Assembly: GCA_030847615.1 (NCBI GenBank)
Contig: JAUMIR010000004.1
Span: forward strand, 227,768,501-227,832,500
Length of the DNA: 64,000 bases
Source: Gambelia wislizenii
Lineage: Eukaryota; Chordata; Lepidosauria; Squamata; Crotaphytidae
Direction: 5' to 3'
Positions 54,301 through 64,000 of the stretch are shown in pieces; positions within the stretch are counted from its first letter, which is position 1, and the number at the start of each line of letters is the position of its first letter. The notes beneath the pieces were generated by a model, which saw only the letters and a list, made by a program, of their open reading frames with translations, had not been told where the DNA came from and did not search any database. A program made the position numbers and the translations under genes.

Positions 54301-57300
54301 TGCTCTTTCATTTTAAAATGTCCCAGAAATCACTTCTCTCAAACATTTTAATCAGACAACTCTTCAGTGTCTTATAAAAAGAGATTAAAAATAAGAGTAG
54401 AGTACAACCTGAGTGACAAGAAATGCCTGAAGGGCTGTTTTGATCACACATAGGAGCTTTGAAACTGCTTAAGAAAATCCCAAAGATGGAGGGCTTTGTG
54501 AAGCACCTTCCCACAAGTATGGAGGTGGTTTTGGAGGGTGTTTTCATCCCATTCCCTGTGCCTGAACAGGACAGCTTTCCATTCTCAGGCATGTGGTATG
54601 TGTGTTTATATGAATGAATGGATTCCTTACATGTTCGCCTAACTTTCCTTAGGAGAAATGTCCCTAGGAGGCATCTCTGTCACTCCCCACTGATGCAATC
54701 TGGAGATATCACAACACAAATCAATTACCCCTTTCCAGCCAAAGCAGGACATATTGGACTCTTATGATTTGCTGTTACATTTCCACAACTGGTACATCGC
54801 GTTTTGAATAAGCTACCTGTGAAATTAAAAAATAAAAATAAAAACACAAATCCAGATTACATCTTTAAACTTTGCCTTCCTTTGGTGATACAAAATTCTA
54901 ACAAGCACAAATCTGATACATGTTATAGGAACTGAAATTACACAAGTCAACAATTCTAACAAAGGACTTTATCACGCAAGGCTGGTTAATCACAATTACA
55001 GCAGGATAATAGCATCTTTAGATGGTACTTATCACACGGCATGGTGTCTCTCCTGCTATTGCTTTGCATTTCAGTCATTGGTGGAGCACACCTTTTCATT
55101 GACATGAAAAAACCATCAACACCACCCAATATCACTGCTTTTCCACTAATGCCTCTGGTGTGATAGGTCCCTTCTGCTGCAGTTTCAATATTCCAGCAGC
55201 CACGTGGCGTGAATGGACGTGATTCTCCTCCTCTCCCCCTCACTATTCAAGTAGGCTGGAATGGATGTTACTTCATTTTCCTTTTCTATTTCTTTTAATT
55301 TTTTTATTTTATCATTTTCCCATAATTGCACAATTGTGGCAAAAATAAAAAGGCATGCATGTGTTGGGTAGGATATATACAGGGAGGAAGGCGGGGTTAG
55401 CGAGGCAGTGTGGAAAAGGGAATGTGGGACCATGGATTGCCAAAGCAACATAATAGCGCAGTTGCAGAGAAGTGTGATAGTTATTGTTTTCAAACTACTA
55501 TAGTCTGTTCCTGTTTGCTTCAACAACAAGATTGCTGCAAGACAACAGGCTGGTGTGATAAAGCCGAAGGAACAAAATATTGTTTCACTTACAAGTGGAA
55601 TTGGCTGCCCACAGGAAAATACTACAATGTTGAACTTGGTCTACTTTTGTTGGGACTACCAATACAATGCAGGCCAGTTTCTCCCAATGATTGCACATGT
55701 AACACACACAAATTATATAATTCTATAAAATATATACTTGTGAGCAGACTTTGTAAACCTAAATTTCCAGAATTCTAAATAGTCTGCATTGGCATTTAAA
55801 CTTGTAAAAATAAGTGAGCTAAATATATAATCAAGATATAAAGACTCTGTTTTATGTGCTGAAAACAGGGGTACTACAAATGTCTTTCTCCCAATGGAGC
55901 TTTTTGGATGATCCCCAAGCCTTCAGGAACAGCTGGGGGAGGATGGTAAGGGGCTTCAGTGAGAAATGATGGGATCCTGGTTTGTTTGCACTTATAATTC
56001 TCACTCTCCAACACCAGATTTTAATTTCTAACCTCCCTTTCAAGGACAATTTGCACAGTACACAGAAAACCTATGGAGATCTTGCCATGTTTTCTTTCTT
56101 TTTTTTTTTTTTAATGAAAATGCAGCCATATGGCTAGCCAATTTGAACAGAGCCATGATACTGGAGCATGACATATTTTCAATACCTATACTGGTTCCTC
56201 ACAACATTTTTCCAACTATATTCATTGCTGCAAGGTGCAAACACAGATACAAACCTCCCTCATAATACATTTATTCTCAGTCTTCAAAATGCAATTACAT
56301 AAGTTCAGTTTTGTGTATGTCTTCAGGGTAGGGTCATAGCATAGCGCCTGGTGGCTCAAGGGCAGGTGGTGCCAGGAAACCCACTGGGTGCCCTTGGGCA
56401 AGTCACACCCTCTCAGCCTCAGAAGAAGGCAAGGCTAAGCTAGGGGGAGGCTTGAGAGGGAAAGGTGAAGGAAAACTCTCTCTGAACAAATTCTGCCAAG
56501 AAAACCCTGTGATAGGTTTGCCTTAAGGTTGCCATAAGTCAGAAATGACTTGAAGACAAACAACAACACTCTTCCATTCTGAGCACCCCAACCCTATGTA
56601 ACAGGTAGTGGCCACCCAGACTGGTGCAGCTTTGCCAAGGACCACAGTGTTCAGGGCAAGATCACCAATAAATCCACACATCATCACCAGCAGGCACCAC
56701 ACCATTTCTACCTATCTTGCCATCCCACCAGGCCTTCAAATTACTGAGGCAGCCATGGGTAGAGGGTGCCCATAGTTGTGGGATGGAGAGAGAGGGGAGG
56801 AGATCAGCTCTGCAGGGCCTCAAAATGTATCAGGATGAACAGAGGGTGGGGACAGGGGATAGGCAATTCCAGGTGGCCCCACTGGCTAGCAGGACAAGAG
56901 GACAGCCCTGCCCAATCCAAAGTTAGCCAAGCCACTGCTTCAGGGACATCTGAGAGGGAAAAGGTGAAGGAAAATGTCCAGCCATAGTATATGTCCATGT
57001 CTCTTGCTAGTACGTGCACTGTTTATGCTTGGAAATACCCAAAACAAAAACCTGTATAAAGGATAGCAGTAAGAGACATCAGTAATCATTCTCACCATGG
57101 ATTTCTAAGAGGTGCTTTGTTCCTGCTTTTCTGTGGAGCTCATCAATGTTCTGCGTGATGACCACAACACTCCTGCCTTGCTTGCTCAATCTGGCCTCAC
57201 ACTCTGCTATAGCAATGTGTGCAGGGTTTGGGTGTTTGGTCATCATAAGCTCTCTACGGTAATGATAGAACTCCCACACCCTAGAAGGGTTTCTTGCAAA

Positions 57301-60300
57301 AGCCTCTGGAGTAGCCAGTTCCTGCCGGGAAAGAGATCAGTCATTAATTGAAACCAATATATGATTATGAAGCCCCATTTACACTGTGAGCAGTTATAAA
57401 AGCATAAAAATAGCTAGGCATTATTATGTACTGTAATGTTCAATATGCTCAATAAAAATTAGTCAACAGTCTAGTTTGAATCCAGTCTTTATTTCAAAAC
57501 AGAGGACATAACAAAACAGAAATGTTATACAAAAAGTAGCTTGACAATAAAACTTGAAAAGGCAAATTGAGAAGCCAATCAGTAGTGGTGTCATACAAAA
57601 CAGAAGCAGATCAGAGCCTCTGTAAACTGCATTCAGCTTCACAAAATCCTCTCCACTTTCCTCTGGCCACTTTGTAATTTTGGCTTGCTCACTGGAGTAA
57701 TATTTAAAAGCTAAACCAATATTACAGTTCCTGATTTTGCAAATGGGAGAGGGGGACTGAATCTGAGTGACACTGGATTGATTAATGTAAGGCCATGTGG
57801 TGAATTTGTAGTTAAGGTGAGATTTGGACCACAGACTTCATAGCGCATTCCATGCTGCTCTCATCCATTAGTTTCTTCAGCTTTTTTAAAATAACATTTA
57901 ATACTGGAAACAATGAGTGTGATGCAGGCGTCTTTCTTATCCCAAATTTGTGACGCAGGGGCCTTTCTATCCAACCGCTGCCACCAAATTTGTGATCCCA
58001 ACCACGCCACGGCCGAATTTATATCACCTGCAGCTGGATCGCACGTGTAATTAGGTGTGGATGTTCATAAGGGTTGTGACTAATTAAATGGAAAGTCACT
58101 CAGACCAGACAGCATGTAATGAACTAACATAAAGAATGATTTATTGTTAAATAACACAAACACAACTGATTTAATAATTCATCTTCCCTGCACATCACTC
58201 CACTCTAAGCCTCTAACTGACATACTTCAAGCCTCTGACTTCAACTGTCTGTCCTACTTCAATCCTCTCATTTCATCTTCTAACTCTAATTCTCCCTCAG
58301 CTTCTACTGCCACACCCCTTAAACCTCCAGAAGCCCCTCCTCTCAGAGGATTGGGTCCTGAATCCCACTATTCTGTTTGTCCACATCACTGTCCGTCACA
58401 ATGAGCAAATCAAGTGTAAACCATAAAGCCACCCCACAGACTCCAAGGGAGGGAGGGGAAGAAGTACATGTATCAATGTACTGTAAACAGACAATGTTGC
58501 TCAGATAGATAGATAGATAGATAGGCTATATTTAATCAATATAGCCTAAATATTAAAAAAATAACAAGTCTGGTGGAACTGAATTAATGATGTTCAACAT
58601 TTACTGCAAACATGAAGTGAAAAACAGTAGAAAACAACCTGGTAAACTGTTTTAGTTTGGGATAATTATACTCTTAGCTTTGCTCCTTATGTACTGACGA
58701 GCATCATTAATCACTCTAACTAGCTACCCTACATTTCCAGGTTTTAAGACTACACTAGGTTCCTGAATACTACTAACATTATAAAATAACAATATTTAAG
58801 CATTTTGAAAATGTAGATCTAGAGGAGTACACACCTGAGCCTGCCATTTCCTCCAGTAGCCCCCAGCACCTCGAAAGGTTGGAACACCACTCTCTGCACT
58901 GACACCAGCCCCAGTAATAATAGCTATATGTTTTGCTTTAGCAAATACTTCTCGAAAATCAGCCATATCTTTAAAAATAAAAGGAAGAAAAGTCAATTTT
59001 GTCACATGGTAAAGTGACATATATTTAAACAAACAGAAAACGATTTTCATTAGGAAGTATAAACTTAAGTTGAAATTGCCGGTTAGCTATAACAATGGCT
59101 AGATAGAAGGGCACAGGACAAATCATTCTCTCTTATTCTGAGCAATGGGGTCAGAGTTTTGTATCTTAACATTTCTGGTCCCCTATTACCTGTTGGCACT
59201 ACAAGTACTGAATTGTTTCAGTAAATGCTAAAACTTTGTTTTAGAAATTCTATTGTACATAACTAATAATTCCATTCTTTCTGTAAGCTCTTGTGCTAAA
59301 GAGGGCACCCTATTTTTTTTGCATATTAACCATTTCATCTTTTAAAATGAAATAAAATATAAAACATATTCTATATTTATAAGGGATCTTGGGTAGCAAG
59401 GCTAGAAAATGTTCATAATCAAGACCTGTTGAAATTTTTTGAGTATATGGATGCTTGGCTAAGCACAACAGATGGCATTATTATTAGTAGTAGCAGTAGT
59501 TAGAATAATTCATTTATATCCCACCTTCATCCCAACCTGAGAGTCAGGGCCCCTTAAAAAATTAAAACCCATACAATGAAAAGCAATTAGAAAGATTTAA
59601 GTAAAAAACATTAGTTACACTCATAGATTGCAGAATCACAGAATTGGAAGGGTCTACAAGAGCCACCCGGTCCAATCCTCTGCCATATACCCAACTAAAG
59701 CACTCCCGAAAGATACCCATAATGTAGCTAATCAATCCACAGAATTAAAATAATTGAAAACAAATCTATCTGATAAGGTGGACTGGAATCCACAAACACT
59801 TAACGCTACAATTTTCTTTTTCTCAGTCTCAAAGGTCAGTAAAACTGCACACTATTAAAAGTCTTTGTGGTCAGTTGCTTAAGCCTCTCAGAATAGAAAT
59901 GTTTTCACTTGCCATCTCATTTTCTATACACTACTGTATTTAAATATGTCAAGGTAAGGAAACAGTGAGCCCAGTTGTTTTACCAGTTTATTTTACATAT
60001 TTATTCTAAACTTATCTGTGCAGAATTTTACAAGCGAAAGTTGTAGCCATGCTGCTTGGTCCCATCAAAATGTATTATGAATCCATTAGTGACTATGGGA
60101 TCAGTACAGCATAGTTAGGCACCAATGGTTTCCACTAATTTATGTATTCCGGCGTATAAGACGACCCAGCGTATAAGACGACCCCCCAATTTTTAAAGTA
60201 AAATGCAGAGTTTGTGATATATTCGCCCTATAAGACGACCCCCATCTTCCAACGCATAGCCCCCGCATGCGCCTCCTGCGCTCCCTTCCAGGAGGGAGCG

Positions 60301-62502
60301 CAGGAGGAGGATGCGGAGGCTGTGCGCCCAAAAGGGGCGCGTTCGCCCCTTCTCCCCACCTTCCAGGAAGGTGGGGAGAAGGGGCGAATCGCGGGTTTGG
60401 CCACATAGCCTCCGGATCCCCCTCCTGCGCTCCCTTCCAGGAGGGAGTGCAGGAGGGGGATCCGGAGGCTGTGCGGCCAAACGGGGCACGTTCGCCCCTT
60501 CTCCCCACCTTCCAGGAAGGTGGGGAGAAGGGGCGAATCGCGGTTTGGCCGCGCAGCCTCCGCATGCCCCTCCTGCGCTCCCTTCCAGGAGGGAGCGCAG
60601 GAGGGGGATCCGCAGGCTGTGCGGCCAAACGGGGCTTTGGGGAAGGGGGGAGGCTGGGCGGAGGGTGGCTGGGTAGAGGGGGCTTCGCAGCCACCCCCCC
60701 TCTCCAAAGCGAGCCTTTGGGGAAGGGGGGTGGCTGGGCGGAGGGTGGGCGGGTGGCAGGGAGTAGGGGGCTTCCCAGCCCCCCTCCCTTTCGGGAGGGG
60801 GGGTGGATGCGCGGGGGGTGGGTGGGGGGAAGGGAGGAGGGGGCTTCTCCGCCACCCCCCCTCCTGAAATCTGCGATTCCGCGGCTTTCAGGGAGGGGGG
60901 GGTGGATGCACGGGGAGTGGGCGGGGGGAAGGGAGGAGGGGGCTTCTCCGCCACCCCCCCTCCCTGAAAGCCGCGGTTCCACGGCTTTCAGGGAGGGGGG
61001 GTGGATGCACAGGGAGTGGGCAGGGGGAAGGGAGGAGGGGGCTTCTCCGCCACCCCCCCTCCCTGAAAGCCGCGGTTCCGCAGCTTTCAGGGAGGGGGGG
61101 TGGATGCACGGGGAGTGGGCGGGGGGGGAAGGGAGGAGGGGACTTCTCCGCCACCCCCCCTCCCTGAAAGCCGCGGTTCCGCGGCTTTCAGGGAGGGGGG
61201 TGGATGCACAGGGAGTGGGCGGGGGGAAGGGAGGAGGGGGCTTCCTAGCCACCCCCCCAAAGCCGCAGTTCCGTGACTTTCGGGAGGCGGGGTGGAAGCG
61301 CGGGGGGTGGGCAGGTGGCAGGGAGGAGCACTTTGCTTCACCCCCTGCCCGATCTCCTGCCTCTTCGCTCCATTTGCGAAGAGGCAGGAGATAGGCAGGC
61401 AGGTGAAGCAAAGTGTATCCGGCGTATAAGACGACTGTCGATTTTGGAGGGCACTTTTGAGTGCTCAAAAGTCGTCTTATACGCCGGACTATACGGTAAG
61501 TGGATTTTGCTGCATGCTGAATTGTGCCCTATACTTTGAAAAAAACTCCATAGAGGTTGTAGGCATATCTTTGTACCTAACTACTCCAGCAACACGCACA
61601 CACACTCACACACACAAGATGGTTGTTGGAAAACAGCACCAGGAGCTAACACATTTCACTGCAAATTCTGAAACAAGAACACGAGAGCAATTTTAATGGA
61701 TTTTGACATTAAAAATGGTCTTGAAGTGAAAGAATTCATTTGAAGATATAATTTAATTCCAAAATGTCTAATTTTCATTAGTAAGACTTTTTTTTAGGCT
61801 GAAATAACATGATTTTAGGAAAACAGAAATGGGAACTTAGTCTCTTCACATAGCACAAAAAGAAATGGGAGGGGGCTATTGTAGGGGCTGCTTTTATATT
61901 TGTCCCATTCCACCATAGCAGTCATGCTCAATCTTTATTTATTTATTTTTAAAAATCTGGCTGGGCTCTGAAATCAGATACAGAGCCCAGTCTGATTTAG
62001 GGGGAGCACACTTTCTTCCCACCTCCACCCCTGCCCACAAATGTATTTAGATATGCACACATGCCAAGATAGTATGCAGTTCCATCCTGAAAGATGAAGA
62101 GGGTTAAAATATGTCGTCTTACAAAGGTGATACCCTAATAATACTGCATTGAAAAAAACATTTTAAAAAACAACAAAAAAGTGGGAATAGCTCAATAGAT
62201 CCCACTGACTGTACAATTATCTCTACCAACAGTGGCCACAAGGCCCCAGTGAGTCATAGGGAAGGTTCCAAATGTTCACATGTCAAGGCTCCTACCCTTA
62301 AAAAAAAAAAAGCAGCAGTTTACAGACATCTTATCTTGCAGAAGGACATGTGCTACTGGGAGAATCTAATCTTACTTGAACTAGGCCGTGCCATTTCAAA
62401 GCAGGTCCTTTGTTTCTTAGAAGAAGCAGGTTTTAATCCACAATATACTTGAGAAACCAACCGTCTCGTAGCAGAGTGGAAAAGATTCATCGGGATCACC
62501 AT
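51276..62502 (-). CDS. SIRT5: SIRT5, NAD-dependent protein deacylase, complete, 8 exons
   Basis: Mitochondrial sirtuin that removes succinyl, malonyl and glutaryl groups from lysines using NAD+. Join (minus): 62502-62376, 58968-58835, 57321-57096, 54816-54729, 54031-53978, 53209-53092, 52238-52123, 51351-51276. The total is 939 nt, 312 residues plus TGA, all GT-AG. N-terminal leader [20 protein letters not shown] is basic and free of acids, as in a mitochondrial targeting peptide. NAD site [15 protein letters not shown] at 62-76; TQNIDELH block in exon 3; catalytic His162 in EIHG. The Tyr106/Arg109 pair in EFYHYRREL is the acyl-carboxylate pocket that defines class III sirtuins (human Tyr102/Arg105). 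Zinc Cys170/Cys173 (RCTSC) and Cys211/Cys214 (RCEEC): the second pair is CX2C where human has CX4C. C-terminal [16 protein letters not shown] closes the Rossmann fold. Non-coding first exon and promoter not identified. Confidence 0.96.
51352..52122. other. SIRT5 intron 7, nothing recognised
   Basis: No named element seen. Confidence 0.4.
52123..52238 (-). CDS. SIRT5: SIRT5 exon 7
   Basis: Encodes [38 protein letters not shown]. Acceptor ttctcag, donor gtaata. Confidence 0.96.
52239..53091. other. SIRT5 intron 6, nothing recognised
   Basis: AT-rich, no named element. Confidence 0.4.
53092..53209 (-). CDS. SIRT5: SIRT5 exon 6 (second zinc pair)
   Basis: Encodes [39 protein letters not shown]. 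Acceptor ttgtag, donor gtaaat. The HVVWFGE block is the sirtuin substrate-binding loop. Confidence 0.95.
53210..53977. other. SIRT5 intron 5, nothing recognised
   Basis: AT-rich, no named element. Confidence 0.4.
53978..54031 (-). CDS. SIRT5: SIRT5 exon 5
   Basis: Encodes [17 protein letters not shown]. Acceptor tctag, donor gtgggt. Joins exon 4 as Gly and exon 6 as Arg. Confidence 0.93.
54032..54728. other. SIRT5 intron 4, nothing recognised
   Basis: No named element seen. Confidence 0.4.
54729..54816 (-). CDS. SIRT5: SIRT5 exon 4 (first zinc pair)
   Basis: Encodes [28 protein letters not shown]. Acceptor cacag, donor gtaatt. Confidence 0.95.
54817..56343. other. SIRT5 intron 3, first part
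   Basis: No exon or clear repeat. Open frames near 55185-55778 have no homology I recognise. A T-run lies near 56100. Confidence 0.4.
56344..56573 (+). mobile_element. Sauria-type SINE, 5' part altered
   Basis: The head is degraded (gcgcctggtggctcaagggc), but ggaaacccactgggtgccct, ctctgaacaaattctgccaa and the tail gacttgaagacaaacaacaa are clear. Confidence 0.75.
56574..57095. other. SIRT5 intron 3, last part
   Basis: Slightly GC-richer; gagagggaaaggtgaaggaa (56453-56472) recurs at 56951-56970, once inside the SINE and once beyond it. No gene recognised. Confidence 0.35.
57096..57321 (-). CDS. SIRT5: SIRT5 exon 3 (catalytic core)
   Basis: Encodes [40 protein letters not shown], and [20 protein letters not shown] through LEIH. 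Holds the class III Tyr/Arg pair and the catalytic His. Acceptor cggcag, donor gtgaga. Confidence 0.97.
57322..57912. other. SIRT5 intron 2, nothing recognised in this part
   Basis: No named element before the LTR at 57918. Confidence 0.4.
57918..58400. mobile_element. Solo LTR, 483 bp
   Basis: TG...CA ends (tgtgatgcaggcg and ctgtccgtcaca) with an exact 5-bp target duplication atgag (57913-57917 and 58401-58405). Shares caggggcctttctatccaac and an ngctgccaccaaa block with the LTR at 43891, so same family, different internal length. Confidence 0.85.
58504..58523. repeat. Short (GATA)n microsatellite
   Basis: About five units of agat. Confidence 0.8.
58835..58968 (-). CDS. SIRT5: SIRT5 exon 2 (NAD-binding motif)
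   Basis: Encodes [44 protein letters not shown]. Acceptor ttaaag, donor gtgtgt. Confidence 0.97.
58969..59500. other. SIRT5 intron 1, nothing recognised in this part
   Basis: AT-rich, no named element. Confidence 0.4.
59505..59575 (-). mobile_element. L2-like LINE 3' end scrap, reverse
   Basis: Reads ttcatttatatcccaccttc then an A-rich stretch with aaaaaattaaaac. Confidence 0.45.
59622..59720 (-). mobile_element. CR1 3' end, reverse
   Basis: Reads gcagaatcacagaattggaa, gggtctacaagagccacccg, gtccaatcctctgccatata: the reverse of the CR1 tail and 3' UTR. Confidence 0.65.
60255..60620. repeat. Alternating palindrome array, 149-bp period
   Basis: Palindrome 1 has cgctcccttccaggagggag at its centre (near 60289, 60438, 60587). 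Palindrome 2 has ccccaccttccaggaaggtg at its centre (near 60366, 60515). Each is about 60 bp. They alternate every 72-77 bp. Confidence 0.85.
60780..61290. repeat. ~100-bp tandem array, each unit palindromic
   Basis: Centres with gccgcggttccgcggc or variants near 60877, 60978, 61078, 61178 and 61270; flanks are ccctccctgaaa on one side and tttcagggaggg on the other. G-runs on the plus strand give quadruplex potential. Confidence 0.85.
61331..61411. repeat. Long hairpin
   Basis: Inner arms atctcctgcctcttcgc and gcgaagaggcaggagat pair perfectly around tccattt. Outer arms ctttgcttcacc and ggtgaagcaaag extend it. Confidence 0.9.
61495..62375. other. SIRT5 intron 1, nothing further recognised
   Basis: A short (CA)n near 61594 and A-runs; no named element. 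Confidence 0.4.
62376..62502 (-). CDS. SIRT5: SIRT5 exon 1 (coding), mitochondrial leader
   Basis: Starts ATG at 62502-62500: [42 protein letters not shown]. Matches the family leader (LISQLYCGLKP in human). The exon begins at 62512 after acceptor cccacag, so at least one upstream non-coding exon is expected. Donor gtaag. Confidence 0.92.
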
Positions 62503-62512
62503 ACAATACTAT

Positions 62513-63454
62513 CTGTGGGGAAAAAAGTTAAATGGAAAACTGAACTTATTTGCCTGACAAGCAAATAACAAAGCAGCTTCACTGACACATTAGGTATTTT
62601 CACTTGGAATCTGGGGTGTAGCCTGTTGTGGTTAATGACCTGCTTCTTCATTGAAGTGGTTAAGGGCTTCACACTATGCTCAGAAAGTGTTCACTACTAC
62701 CCCAGCAGGTTTTGGAGATACACCACAGTCTTAGCTGCACAAGAAACAAAATCTCAACACTTTTTCCCATTCCAGCATGAAAAACATTCAAAGTACTGTA
62801 AGTGCTGTTATTCTACTACTTACCTTTACCTTTATGTATTAGAATCTCTCAACAGTAAGACACTAGTCTAAATCCTTCTGTTAGTTCTGACCACAGTAAA
62901 CCCACTGAGTCAACTGAATTTACCTATTGTCACTCACTATTCAACAATTGATTCAATGGGTCTACCATTCAAGACTGTGACTGTTAACTTTTGGGGCCTT
63001 GTATTTAAGCACTAGCCAAAAGTGACCAGGAACTGCCTGCTATCAAGAGAGTGAGCTAGCAGAGGAGGGACAGAAGTGCTACTTCCCTCCTCTGCAACCA
63101 GCAAAGAAATCAAGGAGGCTGAAAGAGGAGGGAGACCCAAATACTTGTGGTCAGCTTAAAAATTAATCTCTCTAGCCCTCTTCTACCTTGATGCTAGTAA
63201 AAAATTTTAAAAAGTAGGCTTGTAACTTTTGGGGTTTATTTATAAAACTGACACAAGGAATCAGGACTTGTAAAATATTTAAGCTCCCCCATCACTGGAA
63301 ACTCTTGAGACAAGTGATGTAATTAATCAATTTCCATTGAAAAGGTACTCTGGACTGCATTTTTAAAGTAGTGTGTAGCATTAATTTTTGAATTCAAGTC
63401 TTTCCAGGTACTTCCTATGAATTTTTAGTACTTCAGGTCCTACAAAACCTTCCT
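62513..63454. other. SIRT5 5' intron/flank, nothing recognised
   Basis: No CpG island or non-coding exon could be identified. Confidence 0.4.
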
Positions 63455-63662
63455 TGTTGTTGTGTATCTTCAAGTTGTTTCTGACTTATAGTGAACTGAT
63501 CTCAGGGTTTCCTTGGCAAGATTTGTTCAGAGTGGGTTTGCCTTTGCCTGAGGCTGAGAGTGTGACTTGCCCAAGGTCACCCAGTGGGTTTCCATGGCTC
63601 AGCAGGATTCAAACCCTGGTCTCCAAATTCGTAGCCCAATGCTTAAGCCACTATAAAATGCG
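63455..63662 (-). mobile_element. Sauria-type tRNA SINE
   Basis: Reverse copy: ttgttgtgtatcttcaagtt, gtgacttgcccaaggtcacc, caggattcaaaccctggtct, cccaatgcttaagccactat. Confidence 0.85.
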
Positions 63663-63834
63663 GGCTTTCATTCTTTTACCTTAGGGGCTAAAAACTATCA
63701 GTAACATTTGCTTCTACTCTGCAAGGATTTATTTAGGTTCCCTGCCTTGTACGTTCCTGTGCAATATGAATGTGGCTCAAGCATGTCCTTATTTTTCAGT
63801 TATATATGCCACACTAGCCACAAATTGGGCCTAA

Positions 63835-64000
63835 ATACCCTAAAGGCACCAGATCCCATCTGAACTTGGAAGCTAAGCAGGATCAGACCTGGCTAGTACT
63901 TGGATGGAAAACCAACAACAAATAGCAGGTACTATAGGAAGAAGGAACTGGCAAAGCCACCTCTGAGTATTCTTTTGCCTAAGAAACCCCTATGAAATTC
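63835..64000 (+). mobile_element. 5S-rRNA-derived SINE (runs off the window)
   Basis: The head reads ggcaccagatcccatctgaa, cttggaagctaagcaggatc, agacctggctagtacttgga tggaaaacc, matching 5S rRNA with its internal A and C control boxes. It then continues into the 3' body shared with Sauria SINEs (ggcaaagccacctctgagta, cctaagaaacccctatgaaa). The tail is outside the window. Not a functional 5S gene: it is diverged and has no T-run after the 5S part. Confidence 0.8.

Larger units (their letters stand above)
60144..61494. mobile_element. Palindrome-array transposable element (foldback/MITE-like)
   Basis: 1.35 kb in SIRT5 intron 1. Ends gtattccggcgtataagacg and gtcgtcttatacgccggact are inverted. 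Short copies of gtataagacgac recur inside both ends. The interior is very GC-rich and is a chain of hairpins: two alternating palindromes with a 149-bp period (60250-60620), then about five palindromes at ~100-bp spacing (60780-61290), then one long hairpin (61331-61411). Long open frames on both strands (442, 375 and 253 residues) are Pro/Gly/Arg repeats without a domain and are taken as artefacts. Confidence 0.75.

Noticed and set aside
55185..55778. 114- and 122-residue frames in SIRT5 intron 3
   Set aside because: Opposite strands overlapping, no domain, no flanking splice logic and no match to SIRT5 or a known repeat protein.
60255..61290. Regular palindromic repeats as a CRISPR array
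   Set aside because: There are no unique spacers, the whole sequence repeats, the genome is a vertebrate's and the array sits between transposon ends.
60140..61468. 442-residue minus-strand open frame and 375-residue plus-strand frame as genes
   Set aside because: Both read Pro/Gly/Arg/Ser repeats straight through palindromic GC-rich DNA, overlap each other on opposite strands, include the transposon ends and show no domain or splice structure.
63835..63910. A functional 5S rRNA gene
   Set aside because: Several positions differ from 5S rRNA, there is no terminator T-run and the sequence continues into a SINE body.

Overview
This window is vertebrate nuclear DNA, most likely from a lizard (non-snake squamate). 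It holds spliced genes with GT-AG introns. Its repeats include CR1 and L2-like LINEs, tRNA-derived SINEs ending in a 'cttgaaggcacacaa' tail (Sauria/ACA type), a 5S-rRNA-headed SINE, a DIRS-type tyrosine-recombinase retrotransposon, solo LTRs and many short TA-flanked MITEs. The species cannot be fixed from the sequence alone.

Three genes are recognisable, in the order and orientation of human 6p23. (1) RANBP9, plus strand, 8388-31477: the last 12 coding exons, from the second half of the SPRY domain through LisH, CTLH and CRA to the stop codon. The promoter and first exon(s) lie upstream of the window. (2) NOL7, minus strand, 46215 to 33458: all 8 coding exons, 226 aa, with a CpG-rich promoter. 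(3) SIRT5, minus strand, 62502 to 51276: all 8 coding exons, 312 aa, with mitochondrial leader, sirtuin core and zinc ribbon. All three reading frames close exactly across every splice junction (1506, 681 and 939 nt). RANBP9 and NOL7 converge tail to tail with about 2 kb between stop codons. SIRT5 lies upstream of NOL7 on the same strand, with about 5 kb between them.

Region by region: 1-8.4 kb is a RANBP9 intron with two copies of a LINE carrying an (AG)n 3' tail, an inverted pair of CR1 fragments and SINEs. 8.4-31.5 kb is RANBP9; one 7-kb intron holds a nearly complete but decayed DIRS element (15577-21682). 31.5-33.5 kb holds the two facing 3' ends. 33.5-46.3 kb is NOL7; its first introns carry GC-rich MITEs and a four-layer nest of insertions at 43.6-45 kb. 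46.3-51 kb is intergenic, with hAT-like and other inverted-repeat MITEs and SINEs. 51.3-62.5 kb is SIRT5; an intron carries a 1.35-kb element built almost wholly of palindromes (60144-61494), the most unusual object here. 62.5-64 kb is SIRT5 5' flank or first intron, with a Sauria SINE and a 5S-derived SINE running off the end.

The genes belong to unrelated processes: CTLH ubiquitin ligase scaffold (RANBP9), nucleolar ribosome assembly (NOL7) and mitochondrial lysine deacylation (SIRT5). The many long open frames at 39.9-41.1 and 60.1-61.5 kb are by-products of GC-rich repeats, not genes.
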